DNA from: JASDSY01 sp041441465
GTDB lineage: Bacteria > Muiribacteriota > UBA9980
Assembly: GCA_041441465.1 (NCBI GenBank)
Contig: JASDSY010000005.1
Coordinates: 124,001-188,000 of the forward strand
Length of the DNA: 64,000 nt
Direction of reading: 5' to 3'
The notes under the pieces were generated by a model. It was not told the DNA's origin. It saw only the letters and a program-made list of their open reading frames with translations, and made no database searches. The position numbers were made by a program, and so were the translations under genes. This document shows, piece by piece, positions 9,002 to 18,519 of this stretch. Every line of letters begins with the position of its first letter. The stretch's first letter is position 1.

Positions 9002-9589
9002 TTAGCGCTTGCCGGCGCCGTGCATTTTCACTAATTCCTGATATTTTAAATAATGACTGCCGGCGGCCGCGTTAGCATTAGTGCAGCCGTTTACCGCGCC
9101 GGCCGTCAAGAATTGATTGGTATGGAGATGGCATAAAGCCGCGGCTACAGCGTCGGCTGCATCATCCGGCTTAGGTAATTCCTTTAATTTCATTAAATTC
9201 TTTACCATCTGCTGGACCTGTTCTTTAGTGGCCTTTCCGTAACCGGTTATTGTGCTTTTTATCTGGAGCGGGGTGTATTCGGCAATTTTAAGGCCGTTTT
9301 CATAGGCTGATAAAATTGCGACACCGCGCGCCTCGCCGATTGCAATAGCTGTTTTCAAATTTTTGTTGATGAAAAGCTTTTCAATCGAGAGAAAATCCGG
9401 CTTAAATTTTTCGCAAAGACCGAATATGCCCTGTTTTATTCTTAAAAGCCTTTCCGCGGAAAGCGCATTCCTGTCATTTTCTAAAGTATCAAAAATCCCG
9501 TAAGACAAAAGCTTCAGGCCAGGTCCCGTTTTTTCGACCACTCCGTAGCCGCAGCGGTGCGTGCCGGGATCTATCCCGAGGACTATCAT
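9002..9589 (-). CDS. ruvC: Holliday junction resolvase RuvC
   Basis: RNase H-fold endonuclease that cuts Holliday junctions symmetrically. The start MIVLGIDPGTHRCGYGVVE contains the first catalytic Asp (residue 7). LSIEKLFINKN supplies the catalytic Glu (about residue 70), and KLKELPKPDDAADAVAAALCH supplies the C-terminal acidic pair (about 138-146). At 195 residues it is about 20 longer than E. coli RuvC, with an Ala/Gly/Asn-rich C-terminal extension. Its ATG overlaps the stop of the preceding yebC family gene by one base (TAATG), implying coupled translation. Confidence 0.96.
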   Translation of the reverse strand: MIVLGIDPGTHRCGYGVVEKTGPGLKLLSYGIFDTLENDRNALSAERLLRIKQGIFGLCEKFKPDFLSIEKLFINKNLKTAIAIGEARGVAILSAYENGLKIAEYTPLQIKSTITGYGKATKEQVQQMVKNLMKLKELPKPDDAADAVAAALCHLHTNQFLTAGAVNGCTNANAAAGSHYLKYQELVKMHGAGKR

Positions 9590-10335
9590 TATGCTAAAGC
9601 CGCCATTGTTTCTTCGTCGATGTCGAAGTTCGAATATACGTTCTGAACGTCTTCATATTCATCAAGAGCTTCCTGGAGTTTTATCATTTTTTCTGCATCC
9701 GGCCCTTTGACTTCGATTGTCGTGTCGGAAATTTTTGTGATTTCAGCGCTTGTAACTTCGATTTTCGCATTATCAAGAGCTGTTCTTATAGCTTCGAGAG
9801 TATTAGGAGCGCCTGTTATTTCGAATGTGTCGCCGTCTAATGTAATGTCTTCGGCGCCAGCATCGAGGCAGATTTCCATAAGTTTATCTTCGGTAGCTTT
9901 TTCTGAGCTTACGAGTATGCAAGCTTTAGTGTTGAACATATAGCTTACCGCGCCCTGTTCAGCGAGTTTTCCGCCATTACGGTCGAATATGCGGCGGATT
10001 TCAGCTGCCGCTTTGTTTTTATTGGTTGTCAAAACTTCGACAATTAAAGCTGTACCGCCGGGACCGTAACCTTCATACATTAATTCCTCGTATGATACTC
10101 CCGGAAGTTCGCCTGTACCGCGCTGAATAGCTTTTTTTATCGTATCCTGCGGCATGTTGTTGTCTTTAGCTTTCTGCACTGCAACGCGCAATGAAGCGTT
10201 CGTATTAACGTCGCCGCCACCATTTTTTGCTGCGATTGTCAATTCTTTAATGAGTTTTGTGAATAATTTACCTTTGATAGCGTCTGTTTTTGCTTTTACG
10301 TGTTTAACCTTAGCCCACCTATTATGCCCTGACAT
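9589..10335 (-). CDS. yebC: YebC/PmpR-family protein (TACO1-like)
   Basis: Member of the YebC/PmpR/TACO1 family, reported both as transcriptional regulators and as factors helping ribosomes on proline-rich stretches. The whole diagnostic N-terminus is present: MSGHNRWAKVKHVKAKTDA, then GKLFTKLIKELTIAAKNGG and MPQDTIKKAIQRGTGE. GYGPGGTALIVEVLTTNKN and the GKLAEQGAVSYMF segment follow (about 85-150). At 248 residues it is full length. The GGAGGA ribosome site at about 10345-10350 fixes the start. Linkage of yebC and ruvC is common in bacteria, and the 1-base overlap here suggests one transcript. Confidence 0.95.
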   Translation of the reverse strand: MSGHNRWAKVKHVKAKTDAIKGKLFTKLIKELTIAAKNGGGDVNTNASLRVAVQKAKDNNMPQDTIKKAIQRGTGELPGVSYEELMYEGYGPGGTALIVEVLTTNKNKAAAEIRRIFDRNGGKLAEQGAVSYMFNTKACILVSSEKATEDKLMEICLDAGAEDITLDGDTFEITGAPNTLEAIRTALDNAKIEVTSAEITKISDTTIEVKGPDAEKMIKLQEALDEYEDVQNVYSNFDIDEETMAALA

Positions 10336-10479
10336 TGATCATATCCTCCCTTGATTCTCTGTAGATTTATTAGTTTTTTCTTGATTAATATCAAAAATTC
10401 AAAGTTATTTTATCATAAATTTTAAGACTTTTCAAGAAAAATGTTGAAACTGACACTAAAAAACTAAAATAATTTTAGC

Positions 10480-12357
10480 TTATTTATTTTTTATGAGCGC
10501 TACCTTTAGCTTTTCATAGTTTTTACCCTCTGAACTTAAAATTAAACTTTTGATAATATCAAGCTGCATTTGAACGGCGAAATCATATTTATATTCGTCG
10601 CCGTAATATTTGCCTATAAGGTTTGCGATTACTTTATAAGCGTTATTTAATGTATCTTTTTCAAATTTATTCAGGTTCTTTAATAAGAATATGACGGTTT
10701 TGCAGGTTCCGATCTTTAAAAATGCCGAAACTACAATCTTACGGAGCTCGTCGTTGCCGTCTTTGAACAATTTATTTAGTATGTCGACTTTCATGTAAAG
10801 TCCGAGGTTGCATAGTACGTATGCGCCGATTTTTTTCTCATGGATGCTTGATTCATCAGATATCAGTGTTTCTATAGTTTCATAAAGATTCAATTTAGAG
10901 TATTTTGCAAATACATTTTCTATTTCCTTCGTGATTTCAGCAGTTTCAAATTTGCACGTTTTCAGGACGCGTTCTTTTAACTTGTCATCCTTAAGTTTGT
11001 GGAGGCATTCGATAGTGGCGCCGCGTAATCTTAAATTGTCGGTATTTAAATATTCGTGCGCGAGAAAATTTATGAACCTGGCATATCCCGGGTCGCCGAG
11101 CTTATTTATAGCGTAAATTTTGACGAAATCAGATTTATCGTTTTGCAGGATATACATTATGCACTCTTCCGCTTTATTTTTATACCGTTCAATTATGAGG
11201 TCGAGCGCCATAATCCTTATTTTTTCATTCTGATTTTTTAATTCTGGCATAAGATCGAGCTCGAGACTTAATTTATCAAGCCGGCCGAGCGCGATCATAC
11301 TCAGCTGCCCGACGTCAGGCAGCCCGTTTTTCAGATTGTTTTTAATCGTGTCGTAGTCGAGATTGCCGTCGAATTTATAAAGCCGCAGCGGCTGTTTCTT
11401 GCCTTTTAATTCGATCTCACCCATGTCCTTGAATTTAAATACATATTTTGCGAATTTATAAACCGGTTCCGATATTATTATTTCGCCGCCTTTAGCGACT
11501 GACTGAAGCCGCGAGGAAATGTTGACGTTATCGCCGATTACTGTATATTCCATTCGCTTTTCAGAACCGACGTTTCCGCTTACCACCTGGCCGGAGTTTA
11601 TGCCTGTTCCGATTTCAAGGTTGAATCCATACTTTTGAGTATATTTGGAATTGAATTCGCGAAGCTTTCCGTTCATTTCGATGGCGCTTATAATGGCTTT
11701 TATTTCTGAATACTCGCAGAGATTAGGCGCGTTATATAATACCATCATCGCGTCGCCTATGAATTTATTTATGACGCCGCCGTTTTTCATTATAATATTT
11801 ATCATCTGGTCAAAATAATTATTTAAAATATCCAGAAGTTCACGCGGTTCAAGTTTTTCCGAAAATGTCGTGAATCCTCTTATATCTGAAAATAAAATCG
11901 TCACATTTCTGTACTCGGCCAGAAATCTGCCTTCTAATTCTTCTGTCAATATTTCATCTGCTATAAGGTCGCTCATGTATTTGGAAAATGTCGATTTCAT
12001 TTTTTGCTTTTCAACGTAAAGCTTTGAAAGCGTGAGCAATGATTTCTGCATTTCACCTATTTCATCGTCACGGGTGGGCAGGATTTTTATATCGGTATTG
12101 CCTTTTGATATTTCGCGCGCCGTTACGGCAAGCGTTTTGAGCGGGCCTGTTATCTTGAAAAAAGCGACTGCCGTCGCGATTAGCGTAATTATCAGAAATG
12201 TTAAAAAAAGCGCGGCGAATGAGGCGAGAAAATTATCGTCGGTAACCTGGATATAGTATTTTAAGAGCAGTCCAGCGACAATGCCATACGGAATTATCGC
12301 TATCAGGAATATATCTTTGATGACTTTATTTATTAATTTTGAAGGCTCGGAACTCAT
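10480..12357 (-). CDS. membrane adenylate cyclase (class III) with HAMP and HEAT-like C-terminal region
   Basis: Makes cyclic nucleotide, most likely cAMP. Two transmembrane helices (about residues 15-33 and 40-65) are joined by a very short loop, so there is no extracellular sensor domain. A HAMP segment follows (about 66-115). The class III cyclase domain (about 145-335) has VTILFSDIRGFT with the metal-binding Asp, INKFIGDAMMVLYN with the purine-selecting Lys, and YTVIGDNVNISSRLQS, whose Asp/Asn/Arg fit adenylate cyclases. The rest (about 340-625) is helical, with repeated ALGRL-, INKLGDPG- and CLHKL-type units resembling HEAT repeats; this part is unusual for cyclases. The upstream gene on the same strand is also a HEAT protein, 43 bases away, so the two are probably co-transcribed. 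Cyclase function is clear; nucleotide choice is inferred. Confidence 0.9.
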   Translation of the reverse strand: MSSEPSKLINKVIKDIFLIAIIPYGIVAGLLLKYYIQVTDDNFLASFAALFLTFLIITLIATAVAFFKITGPLKTLAVTAREISKGNTDIKILPTRDDEIGEMQKSLLTLSKLYVEKQKMKSTFSKYMSDLIADEILTEELEGRFLAEYRNVTILFSDIRGFTTFSEKLEPRELLDILNNYFDQMINIIMKNGGVINKFIGDAMMVLYNAPNLCEYSEIKAIISAIEMNGKLREFNSKYTQKYGFNLEIGTGINSGQVVSGNVGSEKRMEYTVIGDNVNISSRLQSVAKGGEIIISEPVYKFAKYVFKFKDMGEIELKGKKQPLRLYKFDGNLDYDTIKNNLKNGLPDVGQLSMIALGRLDKLSLELDLMPELKNQNEKIRIMALDLIIERYKNKAEECIMYILQNDKSDFVKIYAINKLGDPGYARFINFLAHEYLNTDNLRLRGATIECLHKLKDDKLKERVLKTCKFETAEITKEIENVFAKYSKLNLYETIETLISDESSIHEKKIGAYVLCNLGLYMKVDILNKLFKDGNDELRKIVVSAFLKIGTCKTVIFLLKNLNKFEKDTLNNAYKVIANLIGKYYGDEYKYDFAVQMQLDIIKSLILSSEGKNYEKLKVALIKNK

Positions 12358-12400
12358 TTATGCAACCCTTCGATTTTCTTATTTTAAAATTTGCGGACCG

Positions 12401-15067
12401 TTAAATTTCTGTTATCGAAAATACCGGGTTTTCAATTGCGCGCGTCTTGCGGTTGAATGTAAATTCGAATTTGCCGAAATATGCGCTGTTCTTTTTATAC
12501 TTAGCGGGGAGAATATACGTCGATTTTTCTTTTATGTAGTTATCGCCAGCCTCGGGTGAAGCGCCGGCGCTGATTATTATATTGTCGAAGCTGTCAAGTT
12601 TTTGCGCCAGGTTTTTATTGTAATTCAACCCGTTATGCGATATAGCGATTAAAAGATTATATTCCGAGGGATTTAAATTCTCCATTGATACTATTTTTTC
12701 AGCCACCTTTAACGGGTCTTTAAATGTATATTTCCTGGAAAATGCTGTCGGTATTTTTTGTGATATTTCTGCGTCGGTAAAACCGAGCAGGCAGAAATTG
12801 AATCCATTGTCCTGATTTATGAATATCTGCTTTATGAACTCGGGGCAATTTCCGTTCGAAGCCGAAAAAAGATGCGAGCAGATTACGGGAAGCTTGAAAG
12901 CTTTAGGCTGAACGTCAAGCATATTTAAAAGGAAATTTGCGTCTTTGCTTCCTGTCAGAGCAGCGTTGAACCCGGCGGCGTTTAAAAACGTGAACGTATG
13001 TTCTGTATTGGAAACGGCAATTTCCGTGGTTTCGAATGCCGTGTTGCCGCCGTCGACAACTATTATTGACGATTTATTTTGCGCCGCGATCTCGCGGTGC
13101 TGCGTTATGATTTGCTTTAACAGCTCGCATTTATTGCTTTTCGCGGCTGGATTGGTTATCTCGCCGAGGTTTGACGTATATAACACCGTAACCTGATATG
13201 TCGTTTTCGCTTTAAAAAAACCGGCTATATATTCTCCTGCTTTTGTTTCTGAAATATATTGGAACGCGAAGGCGCCCGCTACTAATACGATAAGTATTAC
13301 CGTGATATTTAATATCGAATTCAGATGCCTTTCGAAGAAAAACTTTACGGGCAGCAAGAAATCTGTATTTACGGCCGGCTGGCTTTTCTTTTTTGTCGAA
13401 AGCAGCTCGCTGTCGGATACATTTTCATTATAAGCCACGTCGAGCTGGTCAAGGACGGTTTTAGAAAAAATATATTCCGCTGACCTCGATATATTTTTGG
13501 TGCCGATTCCGAGTTCGTTCAAAAGTCTTTTCGCGTTTAAGTCATTCAAGTCGTTCCCGAGATATTCGAGCGACGAGATTGCGCGCTCTTTGATTTCTTC
13601 GTCCTCATTCGCTACGAGGTCTTTTAAAAGCGATATTGTCTCGCCTTTAATTTGCATGACTGCATAAATCGCTGAAATAATCATCAGCTTGTTTTTGCTT
13701 TTTATCATTTCGTTAAGTTCCGAAACATGATCGATATTCGGATACTTTTGCAGCGATATGATGACATTGGCGCGTACCCTGTTATTTTTGTCCTTAAGCA
13801 GCGGTTTTAAATGCGAAAACAGGTCTATGCCTTCTATTCCGCCGATTACTTCGACTGCGTTGGCTCTTATTCTAGGGTTTTCATGCAAAAGAAATTTTTT
13901 CAGAACGGTAACTTTTTTTAAATCCGGAATACGGCCGCACGCCGTTATCGAATATGCCAGTACGTGTTCGTCTTTTTCGTTTTTTAATATATTATTAATG
14001 AATTCAACAGCTTCTTTTGACTGCGGCTGGGCCAGGTAATCGCGTATTTTATCTATTTTTATGTCGACTTCATTTTTCTTCTGTTCTTCGGCTGCGTTTT
14101 CAGTAACAGGCAGTTCTGTTTTACTTTCAGCCGTATTTGAAGAAATTACGGGGCGTTTGGAAGTTTCGATATTTATCGGCGGTTCGGGGGCGACTGTTGA
14201 AAAGCCGTTCATAATATTTTCGTAAGCGATAGATTCTGCGTCGCTATCGCTCAAAATTGCGAGTTTTTTGACCGCCGCCGAGGCTTTCGCCGATATTTGC
14301 GGATTTTTATGAGCGGCCAGCTTTTCTAAAAGCGGCACCGCTTTAGGCGTATTGAAGTTTGATAATACGAACACCGCCGAATCTGCCATCGCGTCGCTCG
14401 GGAAATTTATCATTTCTTCAAGCAGCGCAAGCGACATTTTCATGTCATAATGTTTCATATAATCTATTATATTGGCGGTTATTCTGTTGTCCTTATTATT
14501 TAAAAGCGAGATGACGTATGGAAACGCTTTTTTGTCGCCGAGCATTCCGAGCGCTTCTATAGCGTTGGCTATAATTCTATAGTCCTTATTTGAAAGATAT
14601 TTTATGATTATATCGGTGCATTTAGGTTCGCCGGTGCTGCCGAGCGCTTTTATAAGAGTGGCCACGACGGTTTCGTCCGATTCTATAAGCAGGCGGCGCA
14701 TTATGAATTCTAAAAGCTCGTCGATTTTATATTTAAGCGCGGCTTTTATAGCTATAATTCGTTCTTCGACTTTTTCGGAGTCGCCGAGTTTCATTATTTT
14801 TTCCGCAATCGCTTTTTTTTGAGACTGCTGTTTTTCGAGGTCGCTGTTAATGTTTTCTTCGCGGGCTTTTTCGGCGCTCAGTTCTTCAAAATAAGAAAAT
14901 GCCTTCTTGGCGTAATATCTGACGTTAAGGCTTTCGTCGGAAGCCGCTATTTTTTTCAGCAATGGCGAATAATCGGTTAATTTATTCTTCACTATGAAGT
15001 AAATAACCTTAATCCTGTCATTTTCGAACGGTGACGATAGTAAATATTCGATGTTCTGCGGCGCCAT
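12401..15067 (-). CDS. HEAT-repeat protein with transmembrane helix and degenerate 5'-nucleotidase-like domain
   Basis: Not a known named gene. The N-terminal 560 residues are mostly HEAT repeats in two blocks (about 1-285 and 335-530; recurring units such as DYRIIANAIEALGMLGDK and NPRIRANAVEVIGGIEG), separated by a Ser/Thr/Glu-rich linker. A transmembrane helix lies at about 582-604. The C-terminal part (about 620-888) follows the strand order of the 5'-nucleotidase/UshA metallophosphatase fold: VTVLYTSNLGEI, IIVVDGGNTAF, NAAGFNAALTGSKDANF and LLIAISHNGLNY. The usual metal ligands (ND-H, DAGD) are mostly replaced, so catalysis is doubtful. A GTG lies at 15076, but the ATG at 15067 is better placed after the AGGTG ribosome site. 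Topology would put HEAT repeats in the cytoplasm and the nucleotidase-like domain outside. Confidence 0.75.
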   Translation of the reverse strand: MAPQNIEYLLSSPFENDRIKVIYFIVKNKLTDYSPLLKKIAASDESLNVRYYAKKAFSYFEELSAEKAREENINSDLEKQQSQKKAIAEKIMKLGDSEKVEERIIAIKAALKYKIDELLEFIMRRLLIESDETVVATLIKALGSTGEPKCTDIIIKYLSNKDYRIIANAIEALGMLGDKKAFPYVISLLNNKDNRITANIIDYMKHYDMKMSLALLEEMINFPSDAMADSAVFVLSNFNTPKAVPLLEKLAAHKNPQISAKASAAVKKLAILSDSDAESIAYENIMNGFSTVAPEPPINIETSKRPVISSNTAESKTELPVTENAAEEQKKNEVDIKIDKIRDYLAQPQSKEAVEFINNILKNEKDEHVLAYSITACGRIPDLKKVTVLKKFLLHENPRIRANAVEVIGGIEGIDLFSHLKPLLKDKNNRVRANVIISLQKYPNIDHVSELNEMIKSKNKLMIISAIYAVMQIKGETISLLKDLVANEDEEIKERAISSLEYLGNDLNDLNAKRLLNELGIGTKNISRSAEYIFSKTVLDQLDVAYNENVSDSELLSTKKKSQPAVNTDFLLPVKFFFERHLNSILNITVILIVLVAGAFAFQYISETKAGEYIAGFFKAKTTYQVTVLYTSNLGEITNPAAKSNKCELLKQIITQHREIAAQNKSSIIVVDGGNTAFETTEIAVSNTEHTFTFLNAAGFNAALTGSKDANFLLNMLDVQPKAFKLPVICSHLFSASNGNCPEFIKQIFINQDNGFNFCLLGFTDAEISQKIPTAFSRKYTFKDPLKVAEKIVSMENLNPSEYNLLIAISHNGLNYNKNLAQKLDSFDNIIISAGASPEAGDNYIKEKSTYILPAKYKKNSAYFGKFEFTFNRKTRAIENPVFSITEI

Positions 15068-15076
15068 TATAACCAC

Positions 15077-15406
15077 ACCTGTCTGTTATCTTATAACTTA
15101 TTTATAAAACAATATTTTAATTATAAACAGGCTAACTGTCAAGATATAATTTAATTGTAAGGCTAAAATAATTTTAAAGAATGTTTAAGCTGTGTCAGGT
15201 TATGCCTGTGGATATTGATCTGGCATGCAAATAAATTAATAATAATAGAGGAATTATAAATTTACTTGAAAATATACTGTTATTTTTGTACCTGATTTCT
15301 CAGACAAATGAATTTAAAAATAAGAATTTTACTAACTGATGGATCTGAATTGTAATGGACTGAGTAAATTTTTAACTATAGGCGAAAAAGTATGGAATGT
15401 GCTTTG
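15077..15406. other. intergenic, no feature seen
   Basis: About 330 bases of AT-rich sequence between two minus-strand genes. No frame, hairpin terminator or convincing promoter was recognised. Confidence 0.5.
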
Positions 15407-16345
15407 TTACTGAAAATAAACGTAATTATAGGTGGTAATGCAGTTATTTCCGACTCTCGTATCGGAATCTGATTTGCGGGTTACAAGCCCTTTATCGTCG
15501 TATGAAAAAATTGTTTTTTTTACCGTAACTTCGCTATCGCTCATGGAGGCTTCGCTTAGTAAGCCGTTAGCGTCATAATTATACTTCATTATGAGATGGG
15601 ATCCGCCTGCGTATTCCGTTGTTTCGGCCGTTAAAGATCCGCCTGCGTCATAATGATAATTTTTTTTCATAAGCATTGCGCTGCTGTCGTGTTCTGATAG
15701 TTCTTTTAAATTACCGTTCAAGCCGTAAATATAATTTTTTTTGTGTGCGCAGTTTCCGGCCGAGTCAAATTCCATTTCGCAGGTTAAGTTTCCTGAATTA
15801 TCATATTCATACGTAAGAGTTCCATATTTAGAATAATTTAGCCGCTTGATATCTATAGTTTCAGGATAGGGCGGCATAAATTTATTTTTTGTTATACTTA
15901 CCGGCATATTGAAATTATTATAGTTGTATTCAAACATACGATGGCAGTAAGTTTTTTCATATTTTTTGGAAACCAGGCCGCCGGCGTACTCGAAATACGC
16001 TGATTGTGAATTAATATTCATTATCTGGTCGGTGGCAGTCCTGCGTATTTCTTCGATAAATCCGTTCTCGTTATATTTGAACATGCTTGACGTGTTTGTA
16101 GAGGTTCCGTTGAATTCGTAAGAAAAATAAAATTCTGAAAGTTTCCCGTCCGAATCGAGGATGTACGATGCGTTAAAATTTTTTTCGCCGCCGCTCTGGA
16201 TTGCGGTAATGGACTTGATTTTTAAATTTTGAATCACATGCCTTAACTGCGTATTATTTAAAAATGCCCATTCTTCATAAAAAAAATTATCTTTATTTAT
16301 AAGCCATTTTGTAGGCATTATATCCTGAATGTAATTAATCTGCAA
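15407..16345 (-). CDS. YD-repeat (RHS-like) protein
   Basis: A 312-residue protein made largely of YD-type repeats, as in RHS proteins and wall-associated WapA. Units include FKYNENGFIEEIRR, YEYDNSGNLTCEMEFDSAGN, YIYGLNGNLKELSEHDSS, YHYDAGGSLTAETTEY, YNYDANGLLSEASM and FSYDDKGLVTRKSD, spaced by about 20-22 residues (about 90-305). There is no signal peptide, no RHS core motif and no toxin tip, so it is a small stand-alone beta-repeat protein of unknown role. The start is a TTG preceded by GGGAG at about 16355-16360. It follows the next gene upstream by 22 bases and is probably co-transcribed with it. Confidence 0.7.
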   Translation of the reverse strand: MQINYIQDIMPTKWLINKDNFFYEEWAFLNNTQLRHVIQNLKIKSITAIQSGGEKNFNASYILDSDGKLSEFYFSYEFNGTSTNTSSMFKYNENGFIEEIRRTATDQIMNINSQSAYFEYAGGLVSKKYEKTYCHRMFEYNYNNFNMPVSITKNKFMPPYPETIDIKRLNYSKYGTLTYEYDNSGNLTCEMEFDSAGNCAHKKNYIYGLNGNLKELSEHDSSAMLMKKNYHYDAGGSLTAETTEYAGGSHLIMKYNYDANGLLSEASMSDSEVTVKKTIFSYDDKGLVTRKSDSDTRVGNNCITTYNYVYFQ

Positions 16346-16367
16346 AAATGAACGCTCCCTGTTTTCG

Positions 16368-17852
16368 TTAAATCGGTTCCTCGAGTGATGCGACTTCTTC
16401 GATTCTTCTTATTCCGTCGCGGTTAAGGACGATCCTGAATCTTTTATAAGTTGTGCTGGATTTCGAGTGGTATTTAATCACAAGGTTAAGATGATATACG
16501 CGCTTGCCGGTAATTTCTTTCGGCCCGTTTTCATTCAAAACGAAAAGCGATTTTTCAGGGTCGTCCATCTTGCTCAAAAATTTCAATACGTCAAAGCGCA
16601 TTACGTTGTTTACGCCTTCTACGGTATAGTCCTTATAGAGGTCTATCAGTTTTTTTGAACTTAAATTCACTTTTTCGATGTATACCGCTATTTTTTCGCC
16701 CATCCAGCCATTTTCAATTTCAGTGATGTGGTCCCTGTTTCGGATGCGCATTATTTCCTTATCGACGTTTTCTTCCTTGGTAAAATAAAAAGATTCTTTG
16801 AGCCAGCCTATTTTTTCCTTTTCAGCTGTAAAAAGGTTGACCGTATGGTCGAAAAGGAAATATTGCATTTTTTTTGAAAAATAAGCGCGCAGAAGTTCTT
16901 TTATGCGGTCCTTGAACATATAGCTGATTATCAATATTATAAAAACAGTGGAACTGATCGAGCCGTATTTGAGCTGCGAATAGAAAGCGACAGCCGTGGC
17001 GAACAGCATCGATAATCCCGCGGCGACGCCGAATAAAAGCTGCTCTATAATTATGCCTTCTTTTTCTTTCGTGGTTTTTAAATATAATGCGCTTGCAGTG
17101 AATTTTTTAAGTACGCTCTTTCGGAATATTATTTCCTCATTATCGCCTTTTTCGGTCGGTACTGACGGATATTTATTGGTTATACGGTTTTTCATCTCGT
17201 TTTGTATGATTTCATATATCTTCGGTGAATAAACGGCAAAATCGATGTCGTGATTTGATTTTAAATAATTTATCAGATTATATGTCGATTCCTCGATTAT
17301 GAAGCTTAAATATTCGTCGCCGAATAAATAGTAAGAATAAAGCTTTTCCGATATGCTCGGAACGTTTATTATTGAGCGTAATTCCCTGTATTTTGAGACT
17401 ATATTAGGAATGACTCGGATATATTCGTTTATAAGATTTTCCGTGTCTTCTTTTATTTTTTGTTTGGCGATAAAGCTTACATGATCTCTTAAAGCGCTTT
17501 TTAGTATGCACGCAAACATCTTAAGCTGCCTTACGTAATCAGCTGTAGTATTATCATCTTGATGTTCGAGCAGCTGCTCGAAGCTGTTTTTTAATTTTTG
17601 TATGGGCGAGTCTTTGCTGGGCGAGGCAATATTGCGTAATATTACTGTCGGCGACTTAAACCGCAGATAAGTCTGCAGATCTCCGTAAAAGTCTTTTTTT
17701 GTATAACTGTTTTTATTTATATCAAGGCTGTTAGGAATGAAAAAATACATCTCGATGTTATACAGTGTATTTAAATCTTCAGGAGAAATTTTGTAGCCTA
17801 TTTTTATTTCAAATTGGTATTTGTCGTGTATTTCAATGCTTTCCTGTATCAT
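16368..17852 (-). CDS. unknown membrane protein with two central transmembrane helices
   Basis: I do not recognise this family. The 494-residue product has a long helical N-terminal half (about 1-265), a pair of hydrophobic segments at about 272-290 and 293-310 joined by a short loop (SQLKYGSIS), and a soluble C-terminal half. This ends in a beta-rich stretch (VYHLNLVIKYHSKSSTTYKRF) close to the C-terminus. Both large parts should be on the same side of the membrane, probably cytoplasmic. The frame extends to a TTG at 17909, but the ATG at 17852 has an AAGGGG ribosome site and is preferred. The short distance to the YD-repeat gene suggests joint expression. Confidence 0.7.
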   Translation of the reverse strand: MIQESIEIHDKYQFEIKIGYKISPEDLNTLYNIEMYFFIPNSLDINKNSYTKKDFYGDLQTYLRFKSPTVILRNIASPSKDSPIQKLKNSFEQLLEHQDDNTTADYVRQLKMFACILKSALRDHVSFIAKQKIKEDTENLINEYIRVIPNIVSKYRELRSIINVPSISEKLYSYYLFGDEYLSFIIEESTYNLINYLKSNHDIDFAVYSPKIYEIIQNEMKNRITNKYPSVPTEKGDNEEIIFRKSVLKKFTASALYLKTTKEKEGIIIEQLLFGVAAGLSMLFATAVAFYSQLKYGSISSTVFIILIISYMFKDRIKELLRAYFSKKMQYFLFDHTVNLFTAEKEKIGWLKESFYFTKEENVDKEIMRIRNRDHITEIENGWMGEKIAVYIEKVNLSSKKLIDLYKDYTVEGVNNVMRFDVLKFLSKMDDPEKSLFVLNENGPKEITGKRVYHLNLVIKYHSKSSTTYKRFRIVLNRDGIRRIEEVASLEEPI

Positions 17853-18201
17853 TGCCAGCCCCTTTAAATTTGTAGGGTTTAATCTATAACTATTTTTAAA
17901 AAATGTCAATGCCGTTTGAAATTTTTTTATTTACTTAATTGTCATAAATAAATAACCTGAAAAAAATTTAGAATTTGATAAACATTTTTTTTAAAACTTT
18001 TTTATTTGAAGCACGTATAACTTCTTGAAATAATATAATTTTTGTAAAAATTAGCCTTGACCAGGATAATTTAAAATAATTTTTTTAGAAAATGGAAAAA
18101 TACGAGCAAAAACTTATTTTTCGATGTAATTTTTTGCTTCTACTGTTTTAATTTTAGCCTTTATTGTCGTTTGGGTGGAAAGTTAGACTTTATTGCTATA
18201 A

Positions 18202-18396
18202 TTAAGAATTTTTGATTTTACTATTAACGAATTCCATTATCCTGCAATGGCTTTGATGGGCGTATTTCCACGATTCAAGATCGTCATACGTGAAGTCGTC
18301 AGGAATCCTTTCGACATTCTGCTCGAGGCGCTGCCTTAATATCCTGTTTTCTTCCGAGCTTTTATAGCGGCGGTGGCGGTTGTTTTCGGTTTTCAT
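18202..18396 (-). CDS. small hypothetical protein, 64 residues
   Basis: Short, charged, helical protein (MKTENNRHRRYKSSEENRIL...) with no recognised domain. Support for a real gene comes from an AAAGGAC ribosome site just before the ATG and from two overlapping sigma-70-type promoters about 85-125 bases upstream on the same strand. The sequence is rich in Arg, Glu, Asn and His and has a single Cys. Function unknown. Confidence 0.6.
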   Translation of the reverse strand: MKTENNRHRRYKSSEENRILRQRLEQNVERIPDDFTYDDLESWKYAHQSHCRIMEFVNSKIKNS

Positions 18397-18479
18397 CTTT
18401 AGTCCTTTCGTTTGATATCATATTTAATAAGTCTTGATTTTAATCCGGCCTATATTGTGCCGTGCCGTCGCATTCCGGC

Positions 18480-18519
18480 ATTATAATTGAAGTATACCAT
18501 AATTGCAATGACCATGCAA
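18480..18519 (-). promoter_or_regulatory. two overlapping sigma-70-like promoters for the small gene
   Basis: Read on the minus strand, TTGCAT (18519-18514) and TATACT (18496-18491) are 17 bases apart, with TGG before the -10 making an extended -10. A second pair, TTGCAA (18508-18503) and TATAAT (18485-18480), is also 17 apart. Both point at the 64-residue gene. Confidence 0.6.
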
